This document shows, piece after piece, positions 37,441 to 48,655 of a stretch of DNA of 64,000 bases. Each line of letters starts with the position of its first letter. Within the stretch, counting starts at the first letter, position 1. Under the pieces are notes generated by a model that saw only the letters and a program-made list of their open reading frames with translations, was not told the origin of the DNA and searched no databases. Origin of the DNA: Amborella trichopoda. Taxonomy: Eukaryota > Streptophyta > Magnoliopsida > Amborellales > Amborellaceae. The position numbers were made by a program, and so were the translations under genes. Location: NCBI RefSeq assembly GCF_000471905.2, contig NW_006500031.1, forward strand, positions 690,607 to 754,606, written 5' to 3'.

Positions 37441-37823
37441 AGGGTGAGGTTTGTATAAGTTGTCAACCTTATACTATTCGAAGTAAGGTGTACATCAAAA
37501 CTATGCCGAAAATGCAGCTTTGGTGCTGCAAAGTCTTGTGATGATGTGAAAATCTATTGTTGCCCCCAATTATGAAATTTAAAGTTCTAGAAATGATGAT
37601 GATCAAGTATATCTATAAACACTTGAAAATCTTGAAAATGAACGGTCCAGATAATGTGTTAGAAGATGAACTATTTTTAAGACCGCAAATCCCCTTATTT
37701 TCTTGTCTATGAATCTCGAGGTCGAGATGATCTATTTGAGGGTTTTCCTGTATATTAACAATATTCTGCAATGGGTACCTTACTTGTATGGTATAAGGTT
37801 GACAACTTATATAGATATTTTTC
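37441..37823. mobile_element. MITE of family A with strong terminal inverted repeats
   Basis: GTATAAGTTGTCAACCTTATAC near the left end (37455) is matched in inverse by GTATAAGGTTGACAACTTATAT at the right (37790). Interior words (CTTGAAAATCTTGAAAATG, GATGAACTATTTTTAAGACC, CTCGAGGTCGAGATGATC) are those of the other family A copies. The target duplication is unclear. Confidence 0.75.
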
Positions 37824-37893
37824 ATTTTAGAATCACCATGCCCCCAAAAAAGGGATTAAAAATGGATTGTCTATCAAGAGACCATTTATCTTT

Positions 37894-38217
37894 GGGTGTG
37901 GTTTCTATAAGGTTGCAACCTTAAACAATCCAATTAAGGCGTACCTGTTTATTTTCATATCTAATTATAAAATTTAAAACTCCAAAAATGATTAAAATGA
38001 AGTAGATCTGTAAACATATGAAACCTTGGACGGTTTAAGATAATGTGTTGCAAGATGCACTATTTTTAGGACTCAAAATTTTGGTTCTTTTATATTCATA
38101 CATCTCGATGATCAATTAGAGGGTTTTTCAATCTTAAAACAACCTTTTCGATGGATTTTTGAGGTGTATCTTTAATTCTACATTTTAAGGTTGCAACCTT
38201 ATATAAACTTTTTTTCA
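37894..38217. mobile_element. hAT-type MITE, family A, 8-bp target duplication TTATCTTT
   Basis: The element runs from GGGTGTGGTTTCTATAAGGT to AAGGTTGCAACCTTATATAA plus a T run and CA. TTATCTTT occurs directly before (37886-37893) and after (38218-38225). GGTTGCAACCTT is present at both ends in inverse orientation. 324 bp, non-coding. Confidence 0.85.
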
Positions 38218-38225
38218 TTATCTTT

Positions 38226-39547
38226 TGTACATGTAGATTACAATCATTCATACTTATTAGATGTCAAATTGGATGGCTTAAAGTGAGTCACAAAGTCTGG
38301 AGGATTTTTTTTTTGAAACTTTATGTCTATTCAATAACACTCGTATAACCGCCTAATTTGAAATTTAAGGGACAAGAATGTGACTTTTATATACAAAAGA
38401 TAAATGGTCTTTTTGTTGAAAGGGTTAGACTTCCAGTCCTGAAACACTTGGATCTGATTGTCCAAAAATTGGATCATCCCCTTGGAGATTATTTTTCACC
38501 ATATTTTTTTGTAGTCCCAAATACTTTCTAGATAGGCATCACGGGTGGGAGGATATTAAACATGAAGAGGGTCATTGTTAGAGTGACAAGGCATGGAGCA
38601 TGGGATATATAAAGTATAGCGATTTTAACAAAGTTGGAGATATACATTTGTCAGGTTTTGTAGATTCTTCCAAAATCTTTTATGGAAATTATTGGGACTT
38701 TTCTGCGTGTTCACGCCTCCATTCACACTGACCTATTCTATCGTAGACAATACACCACCCGTGTGTGGTAAAGGGAGTTCTATTTGAGTTATTTAACCTT
38801 TTGGTTGGTGGGGATGGAATGCGATGAGATATGTTGCCCCTCAGTAACCAGGTCGTGTATGTTTGTTTCCATAGTAAATGACAAACATGGGGTATGGCTA
38901 TATTTCTTCCTATTCTTATGTGCCAGATAGGACCCTTACCTTATTCCAAAACAATAGAAGACAATTTCAATCACTCTCTCGATATATATATATATATATA
39001 AATAAAGGGGAAATAATTTCATGCAACATTTTTTTTTTAAGTATGATTATGCAACGGTTCTATTATAATATAATAAAATGATGTTCAAAAGTCATGTTAG
39101 GGATATTTGTTCAATTTTGGTTTTTAAATATACACTCTTTTTATTCTAATGAATAATTACAAAAATATAAATTTTGAAAACACACCCAATAACATATTTG
39201 TTTAGCCCAACTAATATAGGCTGCTCATTTTAGTGAGATGTTTAGATCTACGACTTAAAAGGATTTTTTTTTCTCTAAAATTTTTGGATAGCTTTATTAT
39301 CATTAGATCAACAATGTTTAAAAAGAAAAAAATTGAAAAAAAAAAAATTTATTTCATAAAGGCCTAGATCTTAAAATTTACAAAATTGATCGTCTAGATT
39401 TATAATTGGAGGTACTCATTTTTACTCTATCTAGATCACAAATTGAATTTTATTTTTTTAAGAATAGATTATTCAGATGAAGAGAGTGTATGCGTAAAAT
39501 TTGGAGTCATGCGAATGCTTTAAACATGATTTTGTAGAAGTGTGGTT
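38226..39547. other. Intergenic, nothing recognised
   Basis: AT-rich; TA dinucleotide run at about 38982-39001. No coding or repeat family recognised. Confidence 0.5.
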
Positions 39548-39555
39548 TCATTATA

Positions 39556-40003
39556 AGGAAAATATCATCGTACCCTTATTTTTTGTTTTCATATATCAAT
39601 TGACCCAAAAATTTAAAATATATCTCTTAACTCCCCGTCTAACTTTACCCATTTTTTAACTATTTTTTTTAACCCTAACAAATATAAAAAAGATTTGCTC
39701 ATTCTAAACATTTTGTCTCTTTACATGATATATTCTATAGAGAGACATGGGGAGAGAGAGTGAGAAAATAATTAGAGAGAGATTTAGGGGAAAATTACTT
39801 GAAGAGAGAGAAAATATGGTGTTTAGAAAGAATATGTTTTTCTTATATTTGTTTGGGGCAAAAAAATAAGTTTTAAGGAGATAAAGTTGGCTTATGGGAA
39901 AAGATTTAAAACTTATAAATTTTATGACTCAAGATACGTTTTGAAAAGTTGGATCTATTTACATATAAAATTTAAAAATGGGGGGTATGAAGATATTTTA
40001 CCT
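39556..40003. mobile_element. hAT-type MITE, family C, 8-bp target duplication TCATTATA
   Basis: Left end AGGAAAATATCATCGTACCC and right end GGGGGTATGAAGATATTTTACCT are inverted matches. TCATTATA flanks it on both sides (39548-39555 and 40004-40011). Internal inverted words (CAAATATAAAAAAGATTTG with its counterpart near 39845, CATTCTAAACA with TGTTTAGAAAGAA) indicate that the whole 448-bp element can fold into a long hairpin. Confidence 0.85.
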
Positions 40004-40011
40004 TCATTATA

Positions 40012-40608
40012 TTACAATGACACAATAACATGAAATCATTTTATGTATAAAGATTGTCACCCCAAGAGTTGATGCAATATTGTACAAAGGTACAACCAAT
40101 GACCAATATTTAGTTTGAATTTTGTATAATTGTGTTTTATCTTTAAATTTTTATTTTTATATAAATTCAAATTACTTAAGATTTAAAGTGTGTACTCTTG
40201 AAAAATACATGCATCTATTAAAGATATTTGAAAAAAATTATAATTTTTTTATACATGGGATCATTACACAAATACCTTGTTATTGTTTTTCTTTGCATTG
40301 ATCATAGGTGAATTTATTGAGCCATTATTTTGAACAAAAAAAAAAAAAAACCTGATAATTAATTTAAAATCTATTTTTTTCCATTTTATTTTTTACGAAG
40401 TAAGGCCGCTTTGGCATTGACATCGATAAAAAATGTGAAACCCAAAACCAAACCAGAAAATTTCATAATTCCACCCAGAAATTACATAGTTTTAAAAGCA
40501 ACCCACTCCTAGTAGAACCTCCTTCCTCCCACTAAAACCCCAAACCAATCTCCATCCTTGCAATTTGACTCCCATAACAAATCATTCTTCTTCCTCGAAT
40601 ACACTAAA
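40012..40608. other. Promoter and leader region of the first DC1 gene
   Basis: The left part is AT-rich intergenic DNA. From about 40490 the sequence changes to a C-rich, CT/CA-rich composition typical of a plant 5' leader. No TATA box was fixed. Confidence 0.4.
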
Positions 40609-40724
40609 ACCACAGAATCCCTCTCTTTTGCTTCGAGTTCATCAACCATAAGCCATTCCTCTGAAAACCACAAAATCCCTCTCTTTTGCTTTCAGTTCAT
40701 CAAACACAAGCCGTTTCTTTGAAA
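40609..40724. repeat. 58-bp tandem duplication in the DC1-1 leader
   Basis: ACCACAGAATCCCTCTCTTT... at 40609 and ACCACAAAATCCCTCTCTTT... at 40667 begin two nearly identical 58-bp units, ending 67 bp before the chosen start codon. Confidence 0.85.
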
Positions 40725-40791
40725 CTTGAGCATACTAAACCTTGTTTTTTTTTTTAAAAAAAAAGTCACGTGCGCTACAATGGCTCCAACA

Positions 40792-41637
40792 ATGGGGAGG
40801 GTGAACTTTGAAACCACCATTACACACTTCAGCCACCACCACCAGCTCCTGATCTGCGATCTCAGCCACCAACCGACGCCGTGCTCGTGCTGCGGCCTCT
40901 CGTGCACCGCCTGGGCGTACAGGTGCACCCCCTGCGCCTTCGCCCTTCACATGACCTGCGCCCAGCTCCCCCAACGCATCACCCACCCCTCCCACCCCCC
41001 TCACCCTCTCAGCCTCGTGTCTGCCCCGCCCTACGGAGAGGGCCTCTTCAACTGCGACGGTTGCTCGCGCCCGGGCACCTGTTTCTCCTACCACTGCAGC
41101 AATTGCCACTTCGACCTCCACACTCTCTGCGCGGTGAAGCCGCTTACTCGAGGACACGATTCCCACATGCACCCCCTCTACCTTGCCTTTGCTCCCCCAC
41201 CTCACTATAGGGGGGCCTTTGAATGTGACTTGTGCGGGGGCCTCGGGGGCCACCACTGGCTGTACCGTTGCGACGGGTGCGGCTTTGACGTGCACCTCGA
41301 CTGTGCATCTCTCGAGCCTGGCGCCCAAATCCAGCCAAGGACGCAGCCCCTCGTGACCCAAGAGCAAAAAGTCGTGTGCACCCCCCCCATCAACAACGGG
41401 CGAGGAGGCGTGGGGCATGGTGGGGGCGGGAGGGTGGGTGGTGGTGGTGGTGGTGGTGGTGGTGGTGGTGGTGGTGGTGGTGGTGGTGGGTTGATAGGGA
41501 GCGCGGTGAATGGGCTTGTGGAAGGAGTGTTTCAGCAGTTTGGGCAGAATATTGCGCAGGGGTTGATAGCGGACACTGGTGCTTCTGCAACTCTTACTGC
41601 TTTGGGTGGGGATGGTGGGGTTAGTGACTGGCTTTAG
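40792..41637 (+). CDS. DC1 domain-containing protein, copy 1
   Basis: Cys/His-rich C1-type zinc-binding protein; plant DC1 proteins are often linked to stress or defence signalling, but this one's role is unknown. 281 residues, no intron. Three DC1 modules: about 12-60 (HFSHHHQL ... CSCCGL ... YRCTPCAFALHMTC), 66-115 (HPSHPPHPL ... CDGCSRPG ... YHCSNCHFDLHTLC) and 126-175 (HMHPLYL ... CDLCGG ... YRCDGCGFDVHLDC). A Gly-rich tail follows with about 18 consecutive Gly from a GGT microsatellite, then a hydrophobic-Gly end GGVSDWL. MGRVNFE at 40792 aligns with MGKLNVE of copy 2; in-frame ATGs at 40780 and 40726 would extend it. GC content is well above the flanks, with several antisense shadow frames. 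Confidence 0.9.
   Translation: MGRVNFETTITHFSHHHQLLICDLSHQPTPCSCCGLSCTAWAYRCTPCAFALHMTCAQLPQRITHPSHPPHPLSLVSAPPYGEGLFNCDGCSRPGTCFSYHCSNCHFDLHTLCAVKPLTRGHDSHMHPLYLAFAPPPHYRGAFECDLCGGLGGHHWLYRCDGCGFDVHLDCASLEPGAQIQPRTQPLVTQEQKVVCTPPINNGRGGVGHGGGGRVGGGGGGGGGGGGGGGGGGLIGSAVNGLVEGVFQQFGQNIAQGLIADTGASATLTALGGDGGVSDWL
41437..41489. repeat. GGT microsatellite encoding poly-glycine
   Basis: About 17 GGT units in frame inside DC1 copy 1. Being a pure triplet repeat, length change would alter the Gly tract without breaking the frame. Confidence 0.95.
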
Positions 41638-41863
41638 GGTGTGCAGATGACATGGGTTTGTGAGCTTCTCTCTCTCTCTCTCTTTATTTCGTTTTAGTGT
41701 TATGATGCCTTTTCCCTGTGCAATCTATGGAATCCTGAATTTGTGATGCAGGTATTCTCTTTCTATTTTTTTTTTATTTTAAAATTACATATGGATCTAA
41801 AGTAAAATTAAAAAAAGAAATATTTAGCAAACGGCCTTTTGACTACGGTGAGGTTTGTATAGA

Positions 41864-42481
41864 GGGAAGGGTTTTTATGCTTCCCTTAAAACGTAGAAGC
41901 TCTATCCTCCCCAGTCACCCAGCGGTCCGAATTTGATCAAGAGAGCCGCTTACCATTTGATTTTAGATCCGATGTCTTAAAGTATTTTATTTTGATTTTA
42001 TTTTATATAAATTATATGAATATGAAATTTAGTACGTGTCTTCTTCTCATTTGATTTTAGATCCGATGTCTCAAAGTATTTTATTTTGATTTTATTTTAT
42101 ATAAATTATATGAATATGAAATTTAGTACGTGCTTTCTTCTCATTGGGGCGCATCTATAAAAAATATTAAAAATAAATTTTTGATAAAATATAATGACCA
42201 AAATACCCCTTAAAACTTTCAAGGGTATTTTGATCATTTTATTTTATTGAAAATAATTTTTTTATATATTTTTTTTTTGCCCGTGCGAGTTTAATATTTT
42301 ATAGAAAAAAATAGTTTTTTTTTGTGTCAAAATAGTTTATAAAAAAAAAATTAAAATTAAAATAGTGTAGAGACGTGACATTGTGATTGGGGCAATCTTA
42401 GCCCTCCATTCATAATGGACGGTTGGATAAAGGAGACGATAGAACCCCTATGATGTAGGGGAAGCATAGAAAGTTTGCCCT
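41864..42481. mobile_element. hAT-type MITE, family D, inserted into another MITE; 8-bp duplication TGTATAGA
   Basis: Right end reads GTAGGGGAAGCATAGAAAGTTTGCCC; the left end is the diverged inverse (GGGAAGGGTTTTTATGCTTCCC). TGTATAGA flanks both sides (41856-41863 and 42482-42489). It matches 59701-60384 in the opposite orientation: ATGACCAAAATACCCC, TTTGATCAAGAGAGC, GATCCGATGTCTTAAAGTAT. Removing it would restore the family A end GGTTTGTATAGAGCCAAGGC, so it landed in an older MITE. 618 bp including a 95-bp internal duplication. Confidence 0.85.
41953..42148. repeat. 95-bp tandem duplication inside the family D MITE
   Basis: CATTTGATTTTAGATCCGAT starts units at 41953 and 42048; both end in AATTTAGTACGTG followed by CTTCTCAT. 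The sister copy at 59701-60384 does not show the doubling in the part that is sequenced. Confidence 0.9.
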
Positions 42482-42489
42482 TGTATAGA

Positions 42490-42800
42490 GCCAAGGCTAT
42501 AAACAATCAAAATAAAGCGCCCCTTCAAATAGTGTTGAGAAATGTGGTTTGAATACTGGAAATCTTTATGATAGCCTTAAAATATATTTTCATCTTTAAT
42601 TATAAAATTTAAGGCTTAAAAAATAGTGTAGATCGAGTAGATCATTGAAAACTTGAAATCTTGAAAATTGATGGTCGAAAATACGTTACTAGATGCCCTA
42701 TTTTCAAAACTTGAAATCCATTTTTTTTCCTCATGTTCATGCATATTAATGTCAAGATGGTCAATTTAAGGATATTTGAGCATCTAAACAATCTCGATTA
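42490..42800. mobile_element. MITE of family A, interrupted at its left end
   Basis: GAGCCAAGGCTATAAACAAT followed by CAAAATAAAGCGCCCCTTCA, then the standard family A interior (AATCTTTATGATAGCC, GAAATCTTGAAAATTGATGG). The right end is poorly preserved near 42790. Confidence 0.65.
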
Positions 42801-43770
42801 TGGGTTGAAGCAGCTGTAACTGAATAATATTTAGAATAATTAATCTGTTATTGGTATTCTGATCGCTTGCCTCATAAAAAATGGTCCATCGGATATTTTA
42901 TGCTGAGGTCTAAATTTTTGAGATTTTTAGTTTCAACCTCATTTTAGCCCCTATTCAAAGGTTCAATTCTCCGACGGCCACCACACCTTGTAATGGGCAA
43001 AGTCCAAACTGTTCCAAGGTGAAACTACCTGATGAAGAGCTTATTGTTAATAAAAAGGTTTAGGAGCGTGAGTATTTTTTAAATAGTATTTTTAAGCGAA
43101 AGAATTTTTTTTATTAGGTGTGTGAATATTTTCACGCTCGTGCATTCTTTCAAATGAATTGAAAATTAATTAATGTGAATATATCCTCACATCCACACCT
43201 AACCATATAAATGAATTACTTGACGTAAAATATTTTCATGCGAACCAAACAAGCGCAACAAGTTTGAAATTTAGACCTTCTCTAAACCTCAAAGGAGGGT
43301 GGTTCGAATAGGTGACCTTCGAAGCGGTTTCTGAGTATGGAAGACAGTTGGAAAGTTCAACATTTCGAACCGATTAGGCGGTTCAAAATTTGCCAATTTG
43401 GGAACTTCGAAATCGCCCCTTTCGCACAATAAAAAGTTTGGTTCAAAGGGTTGCATCTTTGAACCGGTTTTTACTTTGGAAGAAAAAACAACCAGTTTGA
43501 GATTTTAACTCTCGGAATGGGATAAAGTGTGACTAAAACAAAAGACTCGAACATATAGAATGTCATAGTAAAATGTCCCAAATGTACAATTTGGTCTTGA
43601 AGACAACCAAACTTTTTTTTCCTAATAATTATAGTAATACTAGTACTTTTCAGTGGATAATGATGATAATAAAAACTTAAAAAAATAAAAAAAATAAAAA
43701 TAAAAATAAAAAAAGAAGAAGAAGTATGCCTAGTTGTTTTAATACAAGATATCTAGGATTTTAGATTTAG
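42801..43770. other. Intergenic, nothing recognised
   Basis: AT-rich. A TTCGAACCGG-rich patch with GTTCGAA/GGTTCAAA words lies at 43300-43480; no gene or RNA fold could be supported. Confidence 0.45.
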
Positions 43771-44763
43771 GTGTGGGTTGTATAAGGCTAAGGCTCAAAA
43801 CAGTCAAAATAAGGTGCACCTTCAAATAGTATTGTAATATATTGTTTCAATACAATAGCGAATTGCCGTCAAAATTCAAACTTGATACTACCCTCCAATG
43901 GCGATTTGTTTCTTTGTTATGCAAGACCGTGTGGAGAGACTACTGCAAACCATGCGGAAATGGAAGCAGTTCTACAAGGCCTTCACATTCTTCATCAGAG
44001 TTTTGCCTTATTCCTTGTTCCATGGAGGGTAATTCGCTTAATGCTATCAAATGGTGTAATAGGATTTCTCGATTACCAAATAGATGGAGGTCATGGATAT
44101 TAGTAATCAATTGCAAGTATCGTTTCAACATGTTTATCAGGAGGCTAATGAGACCGCATATGGTTTAACAAAGTGGGGTGTTCAATTGGGTGGTTTGATT
44201 ATTTCAGTGTCTGTAGAGTTTTAATTTCTGTTGTAATTTTGCAATGTTCTCTATTACAAATTAATGAAATCCAAGTAACATTATCAAAATAAAAAAAAAG
44301 ATATTGCTTTAGTACTAAAAGTCTTTATGATAGCCAGATAATTTATTTTCATCTCTAATACGAAATTTAAAACTTCAGTTGCGGTCATGGCCATGGTTTT
44401 CATCCCCACCACTAATACCACCACATTGATACCTTCAAAAAGCTAACTCCTAATCTACTTCGAAAAACAGATGGAAGCATGTCTTCCCCATTGAATTACC
44501 AAACAAAAAAAAAAAAAGAGCGAAAGTGTAGATCGAGCATATTTATAAACACTAGAAAATCTTGAAAATTAACGGTCTAAAAAATGCATCACAAGATGGC
44601 CTATTTCAAGACCTAAAATCTATTTTTTTCTTATGTCCCTACATCTAGAAGTTGAGATGATCGATTTGAGGATTTTTTAACATCAAAACCACCGCTTTTA
44701 GTAAATTTTTTAGGTGTGTCTTAATTTAATTGTTCAGGGCCTCACCCTTATATAAAAGTTTTC
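43771..44763. mobile_element. MITE of family A split by a retro-inserted fragment
   Basis: Left part GTGTGGGTTGTATAAGGCTA ... CCTTCAAATAGTATTG (43771-43838) and right part GTACTAAAAGTCTTTATGAT ... CACCCTTATATAAAAG (about 44305-44763) belong together when compared with 42490-42800. The middle is a LINE-like fragment with poly(A). A second foreign block of about 130 bp (44380-44510) resembles 51535-51690. Confidence 0.65.
43840..44300 (+). pseudogene. RNase H-like (RVT_3) fragment of a non-LTR retroelement
   Basis: Reading across frames gives PCGETTANHAEMEAVLQGL, then GNSLNAIKWCNR, then QHVYQEANETAYGLTKWGVQ: the glutamate helix, the D-S block and the C-terminal HxxxxN-AD-like block of an RNase H-like domain. 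Frames shift at least twice and the last Asp is Tyr (TAYGL), so it is inactive. It ends in a poly(A) stretch (44289-44299). The flanks AATATATTG (before) and AAGATATTG (after) may be remains of a target duplication. Confidence 0.75.
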
Positions 44764-45018
44764 GTTTATATTTATGTTGACATTAGTTGTGTGCCCAAGG
44801 TTATTCTTTTAGTGGGAAATGGACCATATTTACTCTCTTCCGAATATTGGCTACCAAAAAAGCCCAATTTTACCTCATTTTTTGTGTTTTGAAACATCGA
44901 TATGCGTGATAAACGTCTTGTGTGCAATTCATATGGGATTGTTTCACGAGAACAAATAAAATAAATAAATAAATGGAAATTTACATCCCACTCCCAGGCA
45001 ACCCTTTCCGTGCTAATA
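44764..45018. other. Intergenic, nothing recognised
   Basis: AT-rich, with short AAAT runs near 44955. No gene. Confidence 0.5.
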
Positions 45019-45395
45019 AATAAGGATGAAGTTTCTGTAGGGCCTAGGCCTTATGAAAACAAAATAAAGTCTCGCCTCAAATACACATCTAAAAAGCACT
45101 TTCGGCATCAGAAATCTTCATGATGGCTCTAAAATTAATTTCTAACACCGACAAGAAAATTTGAAACTAAAAAAATGGTATAGATCTTGCAGATCTATGA
45201 ACACTTATTTTTAGGAAGAAATGGATGGTTTAGATGATTTGTTGCAATATATACTATTTTTAAAATATTGAATCTTAATATTTTTGCACAATCATAATGT
45301 TCAAGCTGAGATGATCGATTTAAAGGTTTTTCAACACTTGATTTATAATTTTTGATGAGTTATGAGGGTAGCGGCCCTATCAAACCAAATTCCAA
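45019..45395. mobile_element. MITE of family A, degraded copy
   Basis: GTTTCTGTAGGGCCTAGGCC at the left and the GGCCCTATCAAACC word near 45370 at the right are inverted; the interior carries GTATAGATCTTGCAGATCTA and TCAAGCTGAGATGATCGATT. Confidence 0.6.
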
Positions 45396-46284
45396 TAAAG
45401 AAAGCCCTATATATTATTTTATTTTATTTTCTTCTAAACAAACCCCCCAGCATGCCTTTTCAAGTTTTTTTTTTTTCATTCCAAAGTCCCCTTGTATATT
45501 GAAAATAAAAGTAAAAAGAAATCCACACAATATCCCCTGCATAATTTATAGTTTTTAAGGCAAAATTATATAAACCTCCTGCATTTCAGTTCTACAAGTG
45601 GGCCCCTCACTAGTTTTGTCATTACACCCAAGCCTTGTTACGCTTTTCTTTTGTATACCGTAAGAAGATGCAATTTCGGCCCAAAAATGCAATTTGTGTC
45701 TCATAAACCCAAAAATGTTTTTTTAACTTTTAATTATAAATTTAAAACTTCAAAATGATGTTGATCAAGCATATAAATAAGCAGTTGTCATCTTGAAAAT
45801 GGATGGTCTATATAATATGTTACAAAATACACTATTTTTTAATTTTTAATTTTTTATTTATTTTTCATCTCTATACATCTTGGGATCAAGATCGTCAATT
45901 GAATGATTTTCCAAAATGAGGACAATCTTGTTAATATTATCTCGCATTGGTATAAACAAGACCCCTCATGTCAACAAAGAATGATTGGGAAGCATCATTC
46001 CTCCTCCCTAAGTTCATAAAATAAATAAATAAATAAAAATGTCCCTCTACCCCTTGTTGTTGACGTCAATGGTGAAGGGAATTGTTTACATTCCGTATGG
46101 ATATGAATAGGTCCATTAGTGTAAACAATACTCTACATAAAAAAAGAAAAAAAAAAAAAACTCTCCATAAATATCAGTTACTTACCAAATCAAAATCAAT
46201 AAATTTCGAGTCAAGATTCCTTGGCGTTATTGTCAACAAATGCGTAGAGCTAATCCAAAACCTACAGTCTGTGTACGGAAAAAG
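45396..46284. other. Intergenic with family A MITE pieces
   Basis: Contains a degraded family A interior at about 45720-45930 (AACTTCAAAATGATGTTGATCAAGC, CATCTTGGGATCAAGATCG as separate words) without clear ends. No gene. Confidence 0.5.
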
Positions 46285-46790
46285 CTTACCTAAGGTTACA
46301 ACGTTATATTAAAAATTTATATTAGAGAAGTAAGGAGCATCTCAAAATTTTTTATAAAAAAAGCTTTTGGAAGTTAGAAAACCCCTTTCTAATTAATCAT
46401 CTTGACCTTGAATTGTATGGATATAAAGAAAAATTATAAGTTTAACTCTTAAAAATTACACATATTGTAATGTGATCTAGTCTATCTAGTTTCAAAATTT
46501 TCAAGTGTTTATAGATCTATTTGATCTACACTATTTTTTGAAATTTTAAATATCATAATTAGAGTTTTTTTGGGTAAGTTTAGTTGTAGGAATCAAACTT
46601 GAGATGTAATGTTGGTTGATGTCAACCGCTAATCACTCAAACCCAAGCCCGATTCCTAATTTCATAATTAGAATTAAACACATTTCAAGCTGCCATAAGA
46701 TTTTTGACACCGAAACTACATCTTCTGACAAACTTTATAAGTGTGCCTTGTATAATATAAGATGGACACCTTATATAAATCCCACCCTTT
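46285..46790. mobile_element. MITE of family A carrying an inserted SINE-like block
   Basis: Left TAAGGTTACAACGTTATATT and right GGACACCTTATATAAATCCCACCC ends enclose a family A interior (reverse orientation: GAAACTAGATAGACTAGATC, TTTCAAAATTTTCAAGTGTT). At 46565-46668 it is interrupted by a block with tRNA-like promoter boxes. Confidence 0.6.
46565..46668 (-). mobile_element. SINE-like fragment with polymerase III box A and box B
   Basis: On the minus strand: a GATTAGCGGTTGACATC box A-like segment, then CAAGTTTGATTCCTACAAC, a box B-like segment, spaced as in tRNA genes. The same arrangement occurs at 57590-57670. Only about 100 bp is recognisable. Confidence 0.45.
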
Positions 46791-47050
46791 AAGAAAACAT
46801 AAATGGGTTTTTAATTCAATAGTATTTTGATAGGTGCGGTGTTTTATACTAATTCTTTAGTTGGGTTACACATGTACCATGGACACATTAATCTCTTACT
46901 TGTATAATATAAGATGGACACCTTATATAAATCACACCCTTTAAGAAAACATCAATGGGTTTTTAATTCAATAGTATTTTGATAGGTGTAGTGTTTTATA
47001 CTAATTCTTTAGTTGGGTTACACATGTACCATGGACACATTAATCTCTTA
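46747..47050. repeat. 152-bp tandem duplication
   Basis: Two almost identical units, 46747-46898 and 46899-47050, each from CTTGTATAATATAAGATGGA to CATTAATCTCTTA. The duplication copies the right end of the adjoining MITE together with about 100 bp of flanking DNA. Confidence 0.95.
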
Positions 47051-47914
47051 GGTTTTAATTTTAATAGGTTCAAGTGGAAATTTAGATTGCAAAATGCTTA
47101 AAATGCAGATAATAATTTTCTAAATTGAGGAAATTGCTGTTTTCGATGGTTTAAATTGAGCAAATTTTTACGAAACTATAGAAGTAATTGTTACTTTTGC
47201 TTGGCAAAAACAAAAAAAAAAACTTCAAAGCAATTGATGAATAAGAGTTTTTTTTTTTTGCTAATATATCGGTTGGAAAAGCGAGCACTTTGTCTGTCTT
47301 ATTTTTTAGTGCATATACAATACTCCCGCGGGAGTTTACCCTGCATCTACTCCACTCCTAAGACCTACACAGAAGGATTTTTTCAATATGGATTTTTGAA
47401 GGAAATGTATACAAAGAGACCATTCATTTTTAATTCAAGGAGGTTACAATCACTTGTTTTTGTCAGATTTCAAATCGGGTAGTTGTGACTTAAGAGTATA
47501 TCATTGACTAGATCTAAAGTTTTAAAAAAATATCTTGAACTTTGTTTCACACTCAAGCCATCCAATTTGACATCTAATCGCTAGTGACAATTGTCTTATA
47601 GTATACAATCCTAATTTCGGGAACCATCCAAGAATTAGTAGATAATTATTTCCAAAAGAAAACTTTTAATTTTGAGTTTTTTGACACTTAAGATCTAGCT
47701 CTTCAAAAATAGGACGATCTCTGTTCAACCTTGAGGCTTTTTTTTTTTGTCACATAGAGAGTTAAAATTAGAATTTCTTTTAGAAATTAGTCTATGCGTC
47801 GAAGAGGTTACAACCCCAAAATTTGGGTTCGTATCCTATATGGGTTTTACCTAAGGGATTAAATGGATAGTATTATACTTTATGTACGTGTACTATATTT
47901 TTACTTCTTTTTCG
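47051..47914. other. Intergenic, nothing recognised
   Basis: AT-rich. The 108-residue frame at 47156-47482 shows no recognisable domain and no splice context; treated as chance. Confidence 0.5.
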
Positions 47915-48320
47915 TGGTTTGTATAAAGCCTAGGCTTTCATCAAACAAAGTAAAGCCTCATCTCGAAGCATCATCTAGAAAGCACTTCGGGCTTTGAAAA
48001 TCTCTATGTTGGTTGTAAAATCAATATCCAACACCAACTATGAATGTTGAAGCTCAAAAAATGGTACAGATCTTTCGAATATGTGAACACTTATTTTTAA
48101 GATAAAATGGACAATCTAGATTATATTTTCTGATGTGCAATATTTTTAGGGTTTGAAATCCTAATTTTTTTTTCAACCGTAACGGTCAAGGCCAAGATAA
48201 TCGATTCAAAGGTTTTCCTATATGAAAACTACAATTTTTGGTAAGCTTTGTAGCGAGGCTTGTTTTGATTGGACTGCAATCGTATCAAAGCATTTTTCTG
48301 TTTTTTTTGTTTGGTCATTT
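47915..48320. mobile_element. MITE of family A, degraded
   Basis: GTGGTTTGTATAAAGCCTAG at the left, with the family A interior (GGTACAGATCTTTCGAATAT, AAGGCCAAGATAATCGATTC). The right end is eroded near TTGGTAAGCTTTGTAGCGAG. Confidence 0.6.
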
Positions 48321-48324
48321 TCGG

Positions 48325-48655
48325 ATGGATGCAGTTTCTACAAGACTTAGGCCTCATGAAAGAAAAGTGAAGTCTAACTTTGAAATCTTAACTGGCGTGA
48401 GAAACTTAAAGATATCTTTAAAAATCCATTTCCACCACCAATTGTAGTTCAAAAAACAATATAGAGGTTTAAATAATGCGTTATAATATTCACCATTTTT
48501 AAAGCATAAAGTCTTATTCACTATTTTTAAAGCTTAAAGTCTTACTTTTATTTTTCACAACCATAATTATCAACGTCCCGGGACGGTAGAGTTGAAGATT
48601 TTCCAACACCAGAACATTTAACTGTAGGTAAAATTTGAGGTGAGGCTTTTCTTTT
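48325..48655. mobile_element. MITE of family A, degraded second copy
   Basis: Starts near GCAGTTTCTACAAGACTTAG; the right portion AAATTTGAGGTGAGGCTTTT is the usual inner part of the right end. A GTCTTATTCACTATTTTTAAAGC segment is locally duplicated at 48480-48545. Confidence 0.55.

Noticed and set aside
40735..41418. 227-residue minus-strand frame
   Set aside because: Antisense shadow of DC1 copy 1, which has clear zinc-binding modules on the plus strand.
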